A stretch of DNA of 64,000 nt from an uncultured Clostridia bacterium (GCA_947053595.1 CAMRSX010000006.1:1-64000); one strand, 5' to 3'; shown: positions 1-11,185, counted from the stretch's first letter. Program-made: numbers and translations. The notes: a model not told the origin generated them from the letters alone.

Positions 1-24
1 ATTTAATTTTCTTTTGTTTTTTAT

Positions 25-54
25 TTGATAAATTCTTTTAAAAAGTGGTAGAAT
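25..54 (+). promoter_or_regulatory. Promoter of the 3691-residue lipoprotein gene
   Basis: TTGATA and TAGAAT hexamers are separated by 18 bases, with a TG dinucleotide one base before the -10 box (extended -10). The expected start of transcription falls near 61, leaving a leader of about 45 bases with an AAAGAGG ribosome binding site before the ATG at 107. Confidence 0.6.
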
Positions 55-106
55 ATTTTTAGAAATTACTTGCCAATATTTTCATTTTTTTTAAAGAGGT
101 TTTCAA

Positions 107-3100
107 ATGAAAAAATTAAACATTGTGGTGATGTCAATTTTGACAATCCTGTTGTCGAGCGTGCTGGCGGCGTGCTCTTTCAAAAAAGTTGAAGCAAACT
201 TCACGCAGTCGGAAGTTGTTCTTTCTGTTGGGCAAACTTTTGACCTTGGTGAGCTGGTGGAAGTGAGTGGCACAGACCCTGACAAAATTTCTTACATGTT
301 TTCCAATTCATCAATGTTTGAAGTGGAAGGCAGCGTCATCACGCCAACACTTTCTGGCAAAAGTGTTGCATATGCCGCTTACAACAAAAACATCCTTTCT
401 TCAATGCGGGTTGTTGTAAAAAAACCTTTTGGTGCACCAACGGGCTTTGTCTTGAGCGGAAATGTTTTAAACTGGGATGCAGTGGCTGGCACTTTTGAAG
501 ACGATTTGCAACCCACACTTGCAAGCAGCTATCAACTTGTGGGCAAGCGCATAACTTACAATTCAAATGGCGAAGAAGTGGCAAACGATGTCAGCTTCAC
601 CACAACCACCACCTCTTACACTTTGACAGAGGCTGGAAAATACACCTTGTCAGTGCGCGCACTTGGCGGCGGATATTTTGAAGATGGCATGCCAACAGCG
701 CAGCAAACATTTTTTGTGGGCTTTATGCCACAAATTGAAAGCGGAGATTTTTCTTGGGGCAACGGCGTGCTTTCTTGGACAATGCCAGAGGACGTGGCAG
801 CAAAGTTTTCACTTACATTTGACGGAGTGGAACTGGCGCAGCTGCAGCAAGAAAATTCTTTCAACTTAAACACAATTTTTGAAAGTGCCTCTGCGGGCGC
901 ACACAAGGTTTGTGTGACAACCTATGATGTGGCAGAAGAAAACCAAAAACTTCCAATGAAAAGCGAAGAGATTGTCATCACCAAATTGGCAGCGCCTTCG
1001 CTTTCGGACTTTGTTTTTGAAAACGGAAAAATTGCTTTCCCAAAAGCTTCGCAGGCGGACAGTTTTGTTGTGGAATTTGAAAGCAAGTTGCAAAACAAGC
1101 AAAGCTTTGTGGTGGAAAGCGGCAAATCTTCCAGTTTTGACGGCCTTGGCGAAGGCGCATATGAGGCAAGCGTGAGGGCAACAAACAAGCAAGGCTTTTT
1201 CTTCCAAAGCGATGCAACCAGCCTTGGCTTTGTTTATAAACTTGCCACTCCAACATTGCAAGGCGCTGGGGTAAACACGCTGAACGGCTCTTCACTGAGC
1301 GCTGCTGTCAAAACTTCCAGCCTTGGCTTTGCCACCACCCTTTATGTTTCTGATGAAGCAGGAAAGGTGCAAGATTTTGAAATTGACCCGCTTGCCATTC
1401 ATACAGAAATTTTGCTTGGAATGGAAAACGCAGGCAGACAAAACTTTTCCGCTTGGCTTTTGTCAAAGCAAAAACACATCTCAGTTGGAGACGGTGAAAA
1501 CTTGGAGCAAGCGTTTGTGCTTGCTTCGGCAACACGCCAGCAGGCGCTGACGGCTGTTAAGGTGGATGCTTTTGAAACCGCCATCACACACAAATATGAA
1601 AACAATCGCTCGGTGTTTTTGTTTGAGAAGGTGGCGCACGCCGACAGCTTTGAGGTGCGCATGAAAAATGGTGGAGAGTATGTTTCGGTTGCCACCGATT
1701 ATTCCATCCATTTTGAAGAAGCCTCAAATGAAATCAAGATTGTTTTCAATGACAAGGTTGACAATTTATATCCAATTTCCGAACTGTCCTTTCAGATTGT
1801 GGCAAACTCTGACGAGGCAGTGCAAATTGGCTCTGCCACACTCAAAAACCTAAGCAAGATGGCAAACCCTCTGCCAAAGGACACTTTGCAAGACGGAGCG
1901 TTTGCATGGGAAGCTGGCTGCCAAATGAAAGATGACGAAATTGGCACAGACAGATTTGCTTATGAGGTTTATGCCGTTGACAAGGCAGAATTTGCCAAAG
2001 ATTTGTCAGACATTCAACTTCCTGAAAACAAGGTGGATGAAGGCGAAACCTCAGGCAGAACGCTTGTGATTGACAATGTGGGATATTATGTTGTAAGGCT
2101 GCGCGCCATTTCGGGGCATGAAGATGAATACCTTTCTGCTGGAGAGTGGACAAGCGCTAAGGTTTTGATTTCCAGTCAACTCACCCTCAACGAAAACAAA
2201 ATGATTTTTGGTTTTGACCCTTCAAAGGTGAACGAAGAAGGTCAAACAGATGCAAGCGGCTATTTTCTGGATTTGGTTTTTTCAAGCAATGTGCAAAGAT
2301 TTGAAGTTTCAACCAACAACAACACTTACACTGTCTTGAGGCCAAATGACATGGGCACAAAATCGCTTGCCTTCACAGAAAAGTTTGATGCCGGCACGCA
2401 AAACATCACCATTGTGGGTTATGGCGCGGACGATGCAATTTATCTTCCAACACAGGCATATCAATTTTCTGTCACAAAACTGGCAAGTGTGGACTATGAC
2501 GATTTAACCATCAACGACTTTATGCCAAATCAGTGGGTGTCTGTTTCAAAAAGCACAGAATCGGGCGTCAGAAACATCATCATCAGCTCCAGCGACGGCA
2601 AAACAGTTTCGTCGCCACAAAGCGCAAAAATGGAAATTGGCTGGCCACGATTTAACAACTTTGATTTGAATTTTAAGTTGGAAGGCACACTGGCTGTCAA
2701 CAATCAATACATAATTTCGCGTAAGCAAATTTTCTTGGATTCTGAAATTTCCACAATCAGCTTCAGCCGCATGGTGGCTCCAACTGGGCTGTCTTATGAA
2801 GACGGGCGCTTGAAGTTTAGACACAGCGAAGTGGGCAACATGGGCGATGCAGATTTTTATGTTGTGGACCTTTTGTGCAAAAGCGTTGCGGGCGAAGATA
2901 TGCACTTTGGCGTGCGATTTGCAAACACTGTCACAGCCGTTTATGAAGACACAACGGTGGAACTGGACGGCACAAAAAGAGATTATGTTTCAGTTGGCAC
3001 AGAAAGCGGAAGTTATAACGATGTTTCCATTGACATTGGCAAGGTGATTGACTTTTTGAAAAGCAACAAAAACCTCTTGCAATTTAATCAGGCAAAGACA

Positions 3101-6100
3101 GTTGATTTTTCTGTTTATTCATATCAAAGAAAAACTCAGGCAAAGCCTGCTGGCGACGGAACTTTGGTTTTGCTCTCGTCTGGCTATGCCACAACACTGG
3201 GCTCGGATGAAACCTCACTTTCTGTCAAAAAATTGGATGCAGTGGAAATTGAATATGACGAAGCTTTGGGCAAGCTGGTTTGGCAGTTTGACAAGACGGA
3301 CATCAGCTTTGCTGCACAGACATCTTTTGAAGTTTTTGCCACAGATGCAAGTGGCAACACCAACACACAAACCACAACAGAGGCTGGGGTGCTGGTGGAA
3401 AGCGGAAAAACTTATCAAGTGGTGGTGAAAAATCCACATTACATAAGCTCCAACGCTTCCAACACTGTCAAAATCAAGCAACTTTCAAAACTTATGCAAG
3501 TGGCGCTGACAGAAAATGCCGAGCTCACCTTCCAAATTGAGGATGTTGGACACTGCCAAAGCGTTTTGGTTTCTTATAATGGCACAGAAAGCGAAGTGCA
3601 GCTAAGCCAGCACGGCACAGCCAAGGTTGTCATTGCAGGCGAAGGAGAATATTCCTTCAAACTTCTTGGCACACAAGAAACCTTGGACGATATTACAACT
3701 TATTACACTGCAAGTGACACCTCCAAATGGACAACAAGCAAACTTTCAAGCTTGGCAAGTGGCGTCAACTTGGATGTTGCACTTGCAAACAACCAGCTGT
3801 CGTGGAACGCGTTGGACCCAACGGGTGCTTTGGGCAGTTTGGAATATTATGTCATCTTCACAGACGAGGGCGGAAATGTGGTTGCACACCTTTGCAACAA
3901 AAACACCGCTCTTGACTGGGCAAATGATGCAAAAGTGATTGAGGCGCTTAAAGGCCTTGAAGCGGGCACCATTTCTGCGCAAGTGGTTGCGCACGCAAAG
4001 CCAGATTTTGGCATTGGTGTCAACGGCGTGGTGTATTATTCGGAAGCCATGCAAATTATGGGCGAAAACAAATTCAACTTCTTTAATTATAACAACATTG
4101 AAGTGCAAAAGCTTGCAACCCCAAGCTTTGAAGAAGTGAAGTTTGTTGTGGCTGCGGCAGAGCAGTTCAGCCAAACTCCAGAAATTGAAGTTTCCATCTC
4201 TGGCAACTTTGGCGCAAAAGCAACCTTCAACATTTACAGAGCAGGACAATTTTTGTTTGCAAGAGAGTTGGAAAGAACAACTGAAAATGTGTATAAACTG
4301 CTTTTGACGGCAGAAGATTACAACAATGCACTGAGTGCGGGCACAAAAACCTTGATGTTTGACATTGCTGTGGTGAGAATTGGCGAAAACGAAAACACCA
4401 TTCCTTCCACTTTTGGCAGCATTATGTTGCTTCGCGCTGGCGATTTGCAAGACTTGAACTTTGTGCAAGACGAACTTGGCTTCATGCAAAAAATTGAAGT
4501 GACACACAACAATCCTTCACAAGAACTGCTTGGCGGCATTGTCATCAAACTGGAGTTTGTGGATGACAACGGGCAAAGTCAAGTTGTGTTTAAAAAAGCA
4601 ACCGATTCTTTGTTGGAAGTGACAGACATCATTGCAAACAGCCTGTCCGGCGGCGGAGAAATTGTGGTTAGCGCTTTTGTCAACAGCTTTGCTTCAAAAG
4701 ATGTGCTGATTTGTGCCAGCGCTGGAAAGGTGGAAAAAACCTTCAGCGTGCTTAAGCAAGTGACAAGCGCAGAAATTGTCAAGAAGGACTATGGCTTTGA
4801 AATTGTTGACACCAACGAGGGTGTGGACGTGAGTTATGTGGTTTCTTACCTTGGCGAAAAGGTTTTTGTTTCAAAAGACGCGGACGGAGAGTTTAAGTTT
4901 GTCACTCCAAATGACTGGGCGGATGCAATTTACAACCTTTCAATTTATGCGGCAGCAGAGAATTTTGTTGCTTCAAAACAAAATGAAATTGCTTACACCT
5001 TAGCCCGCCTTGAAAGCGTGAAAAATATTGCACTTTCAAGAGAAAGCAACATTTTGGGCGAAATTTCTTGGGACGCCGTGGATGGTGCTGAAGGCTATAT
5101 CATCCACATAAAAAACAAAGCGGACGGCGCATTGCTGCACACCTTTGAGGGCACAGAAAATTCATATTCGCTTTTGGAAATTTTTGGCGAGAACTATGAA
5201 AACATCACGGGAGAAGGCAAACTTTCTGCTGAAAACTTGTTTGGCAACACCGATTGCCACATTGTTTTGGAAGTGATTGCCAAAGGTGGCGTTTCCGAAA
5301 GTGGAGAGGTGAACAAAAACAACTCTCAAGCCACCAAAGTTTTTGCAACCATCAAGGCAAACTCCATTGTGGCAAATTCGGAAAGATGCGACATTGCAAT
5401 GGACGAGTTTGGCAACATCACATTTGAAAGACAGCCAGCTCAGAACTATTTATATAGGTTTGTTGCTGGCGACGGCACCGAACTTCTTGCGAGCGACGGC
5501 ACTTCAATGTCCGTTTGGAAAAGTTTGACAGAAAACTTCTTGGACACTTCGGCTCTTAAACTTGACGGACTTCCTTTCAATGTGGAAATTTTGCTGCAGG
5601 GCAGTCTGAAAGCAGGTGCAGCAGACAGCCAGTTTGAACTGGATTCTGCCATCTTCTCCACCACTGGCATGGCGGAAACTTACTTTAAGTTGGATGACAT
5701 TCAAACCATCAATTTGGACGCAAGTGCCGAGGGTGGGCTGACAATCACACTTGCATATGACAGCTTTTCAAATCTGTTTGTGGGCTTTGACGAAAATGAC
5801 ATCAAAACAGGAAACGTTGTTAAGATTGTGCCAGACTTCTTTGGTGCGCATGGCGATATGTTTGATTACACCTTCCCTCTGGCAGAGCTGCTAAACAAAA
5901 TAAGCCAGCAGCAGGTTTCTGCAGGCAAGGCAACACTTCACTTCTGGGCATATCAGCAGTCGGAGGCTCCAATTGGCTATGTTTCTTCAAATGCATATAA
6001 GTTTGATTTGATTTTGCAGACCGACCCCGGCTTTGTGGACGTGATTAAGGGAGAATATGAAAGCGCTTCCACAGCGGCTTTGATTTCTGACTTCATCAAC

Positions 6101-9100
6101 ACCTTTGTCACCTTCAAAAATGAAGACACCCTCACAAACAAAACCATTGGAATTTTTGTGAAAATTGAAACAGAAGACGGCTTTTCTTACACAACCTTCA
6201 AAACTTTGAAAGAGCTGGAGGCATATCCAGAGCTGTTTAACAATTTTGCAATCAATCTGACAGAACTGTTTGAAAACAACGAAGAACTTTCTGCGCTTAG
6301 CGGAAGCATTTCTGTGGACTTTGCGCGTGCATCTTATGCTTTTTCGGATGATGGGCTTTCTTATGTGCTTTCTGATTGGCTGAGCAAAAGCACGGGCGCA
6401 CTTGTGTTTGACAGGCTGGAAGCTGCAGCCACAGTGGGGCTTTCCAATGGCAATCTCAACTGGACGGGCTCTGGCGAAAAAGCAACAAAATATTATGTAT
6501 ATTTCTATTCCAACATTGAAGCCAAAGACTATGCCTTCATGACAACAACATACACCAATCTCAACCTTTCGGAATTTGGCGGAAAAAATCCATATTATTA
6601 TGTTGCCGTGCAAGCCATCAACGAAACCGACAAATTTGTGCTTTCTTCTGGCAAAGTTTTCAAAACCAGCGAAGGCGCACCTCAACAGATTTATAAAAAT
6701 CAAATCAACTCTCCACTGAAGTTGGAGAATGGCAAGATGTTTATTGACTGGAAGAAAACTTCTGCCGAAGATGAAAGCAATTTATATTCGCTTTTAACTT
6801 CTGCGGGCGATTTTGCCACCATCTCTCAAACGCTTGCAACCAAAACCTTCACCATTCCTTTCACAATGTCGCTTAACGACCTTGTCAGCGAAAACATCTT
6901 TGTCAGAATGCGTTTCACCCAGTTGTCAGATGACGCTGTTGGCAAAAGCAAAACCTATGACATCAGCGCATTGCAACTGCTGGCAAATCTTGTTCAGTTT
7001 GCAAAAGAGGACGACGATTTTGCAGGCGGATTCAATCTTTTAGAGCGCCTTGATGCCCTTTCAAACGTGGAAGAAAACTTGGCGTATCGCAGCCTGATTG
7101 AAAGGTTTAAAGAGGCAATTCAAAAATCGTCCTATGGTGTGGCAAACGAAAAGTCGCTGTTTGACAAAAACTTTGAAAGTTTGCAGATGGGCGCTTATGC
7201 GCTGGATTATTGTCTTGTGACAAAATCTTCCACCATGAACTCTGCTTGGTACAGCTTCTCAAACGGCACAGAAAACAAGGTTTATGTGAATGGCGAGCCA
7301 TCCGTTTCTGCAAAAGTGATTTCCAGCAGCACGGTTAAGGCTTGGAACGAGTTTAAGGTTGTCATAAAGAAAACAGAGGTGACAGACTTTATGGACGGGC
7401 AATATGTGCAAGTGCAAGCGCAAAACTATGTTATGGTGCTTGGACAAAACGCATATTCCATTTACAAATCTGGCTCGGGCTTTAAGATGAAAACCCTGAC
7501 AGAAGAAAACACCAAAACACTTTCGGTGTTTGAGTGTGACGCAAATGGAAATCAAATGCAAAATGGCAATTTCCTGATGTTCTATCTCAACTATAACAAC
7601 GGCGACAGCTTCCAAGGCGTGTTTGACAACAAGGTGAAGGGCGCGCAAGAGATGCAGATTTATGCAAGAGGCACAAACTATTCCTTCTCCAGCAAGTCAA
7701 GATATTTCAATGTCACTTTCTTAAGTTTTGAAAGCTTTGGCGTCAGCGACGGAACCTTTGTTTGGACAACATATCAAAACATGACCACAACTGTGCTGGT
7801 GCAAGGCTCTCGAAGCACCGAGTTTGAAGACCCAATTCCTGTTGAAGAAGACAAAGAAACCGCAAGTGCAAGATTCAGTCTGGACGGATGGGATTATGGA
7901 ACTTACACCCTTCAGTTTGTGATTGAGGGTGCAAAATCCACCAAGGCGAACGTCATTGTTGTGGACAGCGAAATTTACAGAGTGGAAAACGTGTTTAAGC
8001 TGGATGCTCCGCAGCTTTCAAACAGCAAGGGCTATATTGGACTGGATGTCACCAACGAAACGCGAAGCCAGCTTTCCAGAACCTACACAGACAACGACCA
8101 GCTTTATTCATATTCCATTTACAACGATTATTCCGGCTCAAGCAAAAGCAAAAACTTCTCCGATGAGAGGTTGGACAAAACTTCCACCCTGTTTTATGAG
8201 GTGGGCACAACTGGCGTTGCAAACGATGATGCAGAGTTTGAATATAAAAGCACAGAAGAGTTGGCAAACAGTTTCAACATTGTGATGATTGGCTCCAGCG
8301 CAACCTTAAGCGCAGAAGCGGACAGCACAAAATATTATCTCAAACACATCAAATGCTTGGACAAAAATCAAGCCATTGCCAGCGGCAGCATTGCACTTAG
8401 AAGTGAATATTCCACACTTTCTGCCAGCATGCTGGACGTTGTGCAAAATGTGCGCGTGGAAAACGGCGTGGTGATGTGGGATGCGGTGACTGGCCGCGGT
8501 GACATGACAGTTGAAGAAGGCGCAAGCATTGCATACAAAGTCACCTTCACAAAATATGTGAGGTCTTACGACGAAAATGGCTTCAGCGAGACAGACGAGT
8601 TGGAGCCGGTTGTGGATTACACCACCAGCACATCCTATGACATGACAAAACTGCAAGAAACAGGTGCGGACGGCGACAATCACTTCTTGAGAGTGACAGT
8701 TCAAGCTCTTGCCGTGTTTGTGACAGACACCAACACAACTGGGCAAGACATTGAGTTTGTGGAAAACACATTTGGTTCTGGACATGCCAAGTTTGCTGGC
8801 AGCGACATGTTTGTGCTTATGGGCAACGGCGGCGTGCTGAAAGACATCGACAGGCTTAAGCCTGTGGAAGAACTGGCAATTGAGGATGGAAAACTGACAT
8901 GGAAATATACAAACTCCACTGTGGATGTGGACAACTTCAGAGATTATTTTGACTTTATTGTAACCGACGACGAAGGCAAAGTGATTGAAGGTGATTACAC
9001 CATTTCTGGACAAGACGGCATTTTCAGCATTGTGTTTACAGAAAGAAAGGGGCAGATGAAGGAAGGCACTTATGACATCAGCGTTTATGCAACACAAGGC

Positions 9101-11182
9101 TCAAGAAACACATCTGTTGCCATCAAATCTTTTGCAAGAACGCTCACAATCACCAAGCTGGAAAAACTCACTTCAGAGGACTTTGTCATCAACTCCAACA
9201 TCGAAAACGATTTTGAAATCTTGTCACTGCAAAGTTATTTTGCTGGCAATCAATTCAACTTGGTGGAAGCCACAATCAATGTGAATGGCAGTGTGAAAAA
9301 CTTCACATTCACCACACAAAAATATAAGCTTTACATCCTAAAAAATCAGCTTGCAGACGGACAGACTTTGGATTATTCTGACGGTTTTGTGACAGATTCG
9401 GAAGGAAACGGCTTTATTGTGATTGGCAGCAACACGGCTTACATCAGATTTAAGGCTGTTCGAACTGGCGTGATTGGCGGCGACGAAAGTGAAAATTTTG
9501 TGCTTCACCGCACCAACTGGAAGGACAGCACAATCACCTTCAATGCCACAGCACAGGAATTTACATGGAACTATGACTTATATTCCTTCAACGCTTCTGT
9601 CACAGCGCAGAAGATGAGGCGTGCAGATGTGCTGAAAGCGCTGACTGTGTTATACACAAATGCAACACTGACAACTTCCAGCGGCACCAGCGCACCAGCC
9701 GGCTCTGAAATTGTTGTTCTGGATGCCAGCGGCAGCAAGGCGGCAAGAATTTTGTATAACGGCGCAGAGTTTTATGTTGCAAAAGACAGCTTTGAAAGCC
9801 GTTTTGTGCAGATGCTGGACGCTGAAAATCAGCCACTTTTGGAAGATTTGCAATCTGACAACCTGTTCACAATTTTGCAAAAAGACGACAATCTGTGGAT
9901 TATTGAAATTGATGGGCAATATTATCAGGTGAACAGTCAATTTGTTGAGAGCCCAGTGTTTATTGTGGAAGCAACCTATGAAAAAACGGGTGGCGCCACC
10001 GAAAAGCGCATATACACCACCACCGACAAGGTGTTCAGACCAACGCTTCTTGGGCAAGTTTTCATCAGTGTGAGAATAAAAATCAACAACATCAATTTGC
10101 TTTCAGAGGCAAACACTTGCGCTGGCGCGTTCAGCTTGTTTCAGGAAGGCGATGGAACAAGCATTAGTCCATACACCATCACAACCCCTGTGCAATTCAA
10201 AAACCTTGCATATCGCATGAAGAAAGACGAAATGTTGCTTAAATACACCGCACAATCGGTGATTGCGGGCGAAGTTTCGGGCTCGGTTTCTGTGACAGAC
10301 ACAGAAACAAGTTTCTATTTCTCCATTCAGACGGATTTGAACTTGGGAGAATTTGAAGGCGTGCTGCTGGGCGGAGAATTTGGCGGAGTGATTGATGGCG
10401 GCGGACACAGCATTTCATACACATCCACTGGCGTGGGACAGCTTTCAAGGCCTGTCACTGTGCATGAGGATGAAACGGTGTTGTATTTGCAGCAAAATGT
10501 CAAAACCCTCAACTATGCCTATGGCACAGCGCTGTTTGAGCAGCTTGGCTCTTCTGCAAACGTTGCAAACCTCAACTTGCAGGCAACTTATGGCAACAGC
10601 AGCTTTGTTGTGATTGAATATCACTCACTTGTTGCAGGGCTTGCCATAAGCAACTCCGGCGTGATTGGCAACATCACAGTTGGGAAGTTTGAAAATCACT
10701 TCTATGGCGATTTATATCCTGACAAAGTGGCAATGTCTTACAGCGGAATTGTGGCAATCAACAACGGCACAGCCGAAGTTTTTGGTTGTAACGTCAACTG
10801 CAACATCAACATTTCAGACAATGGCGGCTTGCAACTTATTTCGCTTGGCGGAATTGCTTACATGAACTTTGGGAAAATTTCCAACAGCACATCCGGACAA
10901 AGTGGACAGACGCTTTCTGTTTCAAGCCGAAACAGCATCAACGGAATTCAGGTTGCAGGTGTTGTTGTGACAAACTGCACCACGGGCAACATCAGCGACT
11001 GCACAAACAACTTTGCTGTTTCTGCATTTGCAGGGCAAAGTGGCAACTCCATAACATGCTATTTGGCGGGCGTGGCTGTGCTGGGCAGAGGAAGTGTAGA
11101 TGCCGTCAATAACGGCGGAACACCTCTTGCAACCAACATTGCCAGCGCAACCATTGGAGATGTCATTGCAAGGCTCAGCTGA
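107..11182 (+). CDS. Giant lipoprotein with fibronectin-III-like modules and GLUG-type C-terminus
   Basis: This 3691-residue protein begins with a lipoprotein signal peptide: basic start, hydrophobic core and lipobox LAAC with Cys23 as the predicted lipidated residue. Residues ~24-105 resemble a bacterial Ig-like (Big) domain. From ~105 to ~3300 there is a long chain of beta-rich modules of the fibronectin-III type, each opening with a 'KLxxP'-like hinge and a 'GxLxWxxVxGA' strand pattern. From ~3345 to the end a 'GDGTSISPY' motif introduces a GLUG-like beta-helix region ('GGVIDGGGHSI'). There is no C-terminal membrane segment or sorting signal, so anchoring would be by the lipid alone. The start has an AAAGAGG site. 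A surface adhesin, polymer-binding or structural role is inferred only. Codon use matches the neighbours and the frame is intact throughout. Confidence 0.9.
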   Translation: MKKLNIVVMSILTILLSSVLAACSFKKVEANFTQSEVVLSVGQTFDLGELVEVSGTDPDKISYMFSNSSMFEVEGSVITPTLSGKSVAYAAYNKNILSSMRVVVKKPFGAPTGFVLSGNVLNWDAVAGTFEDDLQPTLASSYQLVGKRITYNSNGEEVANDVSFTTTTTSYTLTEAGKYTLSVRALGGGYFEDGMPTAQQTFFVGFMPQIESGDFSWGNGVLSWTMPEDVAAKFSLTFDGVELAQLQQENSFNLNTIFESASAGAHKVCVTTYDVAEENQKLPMKSEEIVITKLAAPSLSDFVFENGKIAFPKASQADSFVVEFESKLQNKQSFVVESGKSSSFDGLGEGAYEASVRATNKQGFFFQSDATSLGFVYKLATPTLQGAGVNTLNGSSLSAAVKTSSLGFATTLYVSDEAGKVQDFEIDPLAIHTEILLGMENAGRQNFSAWLLSKQKHISVGDGENLEQAFVLASATRQQALTAVKVDAFETAITHKYENNRSVFLFEKVAHADSFEVRMKNGGEYVSVATDYSIHFEEASNEIKIVFNDKVDNLYPISELSFQIVANSDEAVQIGSATLKNLSKMANPLPKDTLQDGAFAWEAGCQMKDDEIGTDRFAYEVYAVDKAEFAKDLSDIQLPENKVDEGETSGRTLVIDNVGYYVVRLRAISGHEDEYLSAGEWTSAKVLISSQLTLNENKMIFGFDPSKVNEEGQTDASGYFLDLVFSSNVQRFEVSTNNNTYTVLRPNDMGTKSLAFTEKFDAGTQNITIVGYGADDAIYLPTQAYQFSVTKLASVDYDDLTINDFMPNQWVSVSKSTESGVRNIIISSSDGKTVSSPQSAKMEIGWPRFNNFDLNFKLEGTLAVNNQYIISRKQIFLDSEISTISFSRMVAPTGLSYEDGRLKFRHSEVGNMGDADFYVVDLLCKSVAGEDMHFGVRFANTVTAVYEDTTVELDGTKRDYVSVGTESGSYNDVSIDIGKVIDFLKSNKNLLQFNQAKTVDFSVYSYQRKTQAKPAGDGTLVLLSSGYATTLGSDETSLSVKKLDAVEIEYDEALGKLVWQFDKTDISFAAQTSFEVFATDASGNTNTQTTTEAGVLVESGKTYQVVVKNPHYISSNASNTVKIKQLSKLMQVALTENAELTFQIEDVGHCQSVLVSYNGTESEVQLSQHGTAKVVIAGEGEYSFKLLGTQETLDDITTYYTASDTSKWTTSKLSSLASGVNLDVALANNQLSWNALDPTGALGSLEYYVIFTDEGGNVVAHLCNKNTALDWANDAKVIEALKGLEAGTISAQVVAHAKPDFGIGVNGVVYYSEAMQIMGENKFNFFNYNNIEVQKLATPSFEEVKFVVAAAEQFSQTPEIEVSISGNFGAKATFNIYRAGQFLFARELERTTENVYKLLLTAEDYNNALSAGTKTLMFDIAVVRIGENENTIPSTFGSIMLLRAGDLQDLNFVQDELGFMQKIEVTHNNPSQELLGGIVIKLEFVDDNGQSQVVFKKATDSLLEVTDIIANSLSGGGEIVVSAFVNSFASKDVLICASAGKVEKTFSVLKQVTSAEIVKKDYGFEIVDTNEGVDVSYVVSYLGEKVFVSKDADGEFKFVTPNDWADAIYNLSIYAAAENFVASKQNEIAYTLARLESVKNIALSRESNILGEISWDAVDGAEGYIIHIKNKADGALLHTFEGTENSYSLLEIFGENYENITGEGKLSAENLFGNTDCHIVLEVIAKGGVSESGEVNKNNSQATKVFATIKANSIVANSERCDIAMDEFGNITFERQPAQNYLYRFVAGDGTELLASDGTSMSVWKSLTENFLDTSALKLDGLPFNVEILLQGSLKAGAADSQFELDSAIFSTTGMAETYFKLDDIQTINLDASAEGGLTITLAYDSFSNLFVGFDENDIKTGNVVKIVPDFFGAHGDMFDYTFPLAELLNKISQQQVSAGKATLHFWAYQQSEAPIGYVSSNAYKFDLILQTDPGFVDVIKGEYESASTAALISDFINTFVTFKNEDTLTNKTIGIFVKIETEDGFSYTTFKTLKELEAYPELFNNFAINLTELFENNEELSALSGSISVDFARASYAFSDDGLSYVLSDWLSKSTGALVFDRLEAAATVGLSNGNLNWTGSGEKATKYYVYFYSNIEAKDYAFMTTTYTNLNLSEFGGKNPYYYVAVQAINETDKFVLSSGKVFKTSEGAPQQIYKNQINSPLKLENGKMFIDWKKTSAEDESNLYSLLTSAGDFATISQTLATKTFTIPFTMSLNDLVSENIFVRMRFTQLSDDAVGKSKTYDISALQLLANLVQFAKEDDDFAGGFNLLERLDALSNVEENLAYRSLIERFKEAIQKSSYGVANEKSLFDKNFESLQMGAYALDYCLVTKSSTMNSAWYSFSNGTENKVYVNGEPSVSAKVISSSTVKAWNEFKVVIKKTEVTDFMDGQYVQVQAQNYVMVLGQNAYSIYKSGSGFKMKTLTEENTKTLSVFECDANGNQMQNGNFLMFYLNYNNGDSFQGVFDNKVKGAQEMQIYARGTNYSFSSKSRYFNVTFLSFESFGVSDGTFVWTTYQNMTTTVLVQGSRSTEFEDPIPVEEDKETASARFSLDGWDYGTYTLQFVIEGAKSTKANVIVVDSEIYRVENVFKLDAPQLSNSKGYIGLDVTNETRSQLSRTYTDNDQLYSYSIYNDYSGSSKSKNFSDERLDKTSTLFYEVGTTGVANDDAEFEYKSTEELANSFNIVMIGSSATLSAEADSTKYYLKHIKCLDKNQAIASGSIALRSEYSTLSASMLDVVQNVRVENGVVMWDAVTGRGDMTVEEGASIAYKVTFTKYVRSYDENGFSETDELEPVVDYTTSTSYDMTKLQETGADGDNHFLRVTVQALAVFVTDTNTTGQDIEFVENTFGSGHAKFAGSDMFVLMGNGGVLKDIDRLKPVEELAIEDGKLTWKYTNSTVDVDNFRDYFDFIVTDDEGKVIEGDYTISGQDGIFSIVFTERKGQMKEGTYDISVYATQGSRNTSVAIKSFARTLTITKLEKLTSEDFVINSNIENDFEILSLQSYFAGNQFNLVEATINVNGSVKNFTFTTQKYKLYILKNQLADGQTLDYSDGFVTDSEGNGFIVIGSNTAYIRFKAVRTGVIGGDESENFVLHRTNWKDSTITFNATAQEFTWNYDLYSFNASVTAQKMRRADVLKALTVLYTNATLTTSSGTSAPAGSEIVVLDASGSKAARILYNGAEFYVAKDSFESRFVQMLDAENQPLLEDLQSDNLFTILQKDDNLWIIEIDGQYYQVNSQFVESPVFIVEATYEKTGGATEKRIYTTTDKVFRPTLLGQVFISVRIKINNINLLSEANTCAGAFSLFQEGDGTSISPYTITTPVQFKNLAYRMKKDEMLLKYTAQSVIAGEVSGSVSVTDTETSFYFSIQTDLNLGEFEGVLLGGEFGGVIDGGGHSISYTSTGVGQLSRPVTVHEDETVLYLQQNVKTLNYAYGTALFEQLGSSANVANLNLQATYGNSSFVVIEYHSLVAGLAISNSGVIGNITVGKFENHFYGDLYPDKVAMSYSGIVAINNGTAEVFGCNVNCNINISDNGGLQLISLGGIAYMNFGKISNSTSGQSGQTLSVSSRNSINGIQVAGVVVTNCTTGNISDCTNNFAVSAFAGQSGNSITCYLAGVAVLGRGSVDAVNNGGTPLATNIASATIGDVIARLS

Positions 11183-11185
11183 AGT

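Noticed and set aside
8306-9097. 263-residue minus-strand ORF inside the giant lipoprotein gene
   Set aside because: Antisense shadow rich in Cys and His with no domain, no ribosome binding site and no promoter; the plus-strand frame is clearly the coding one.
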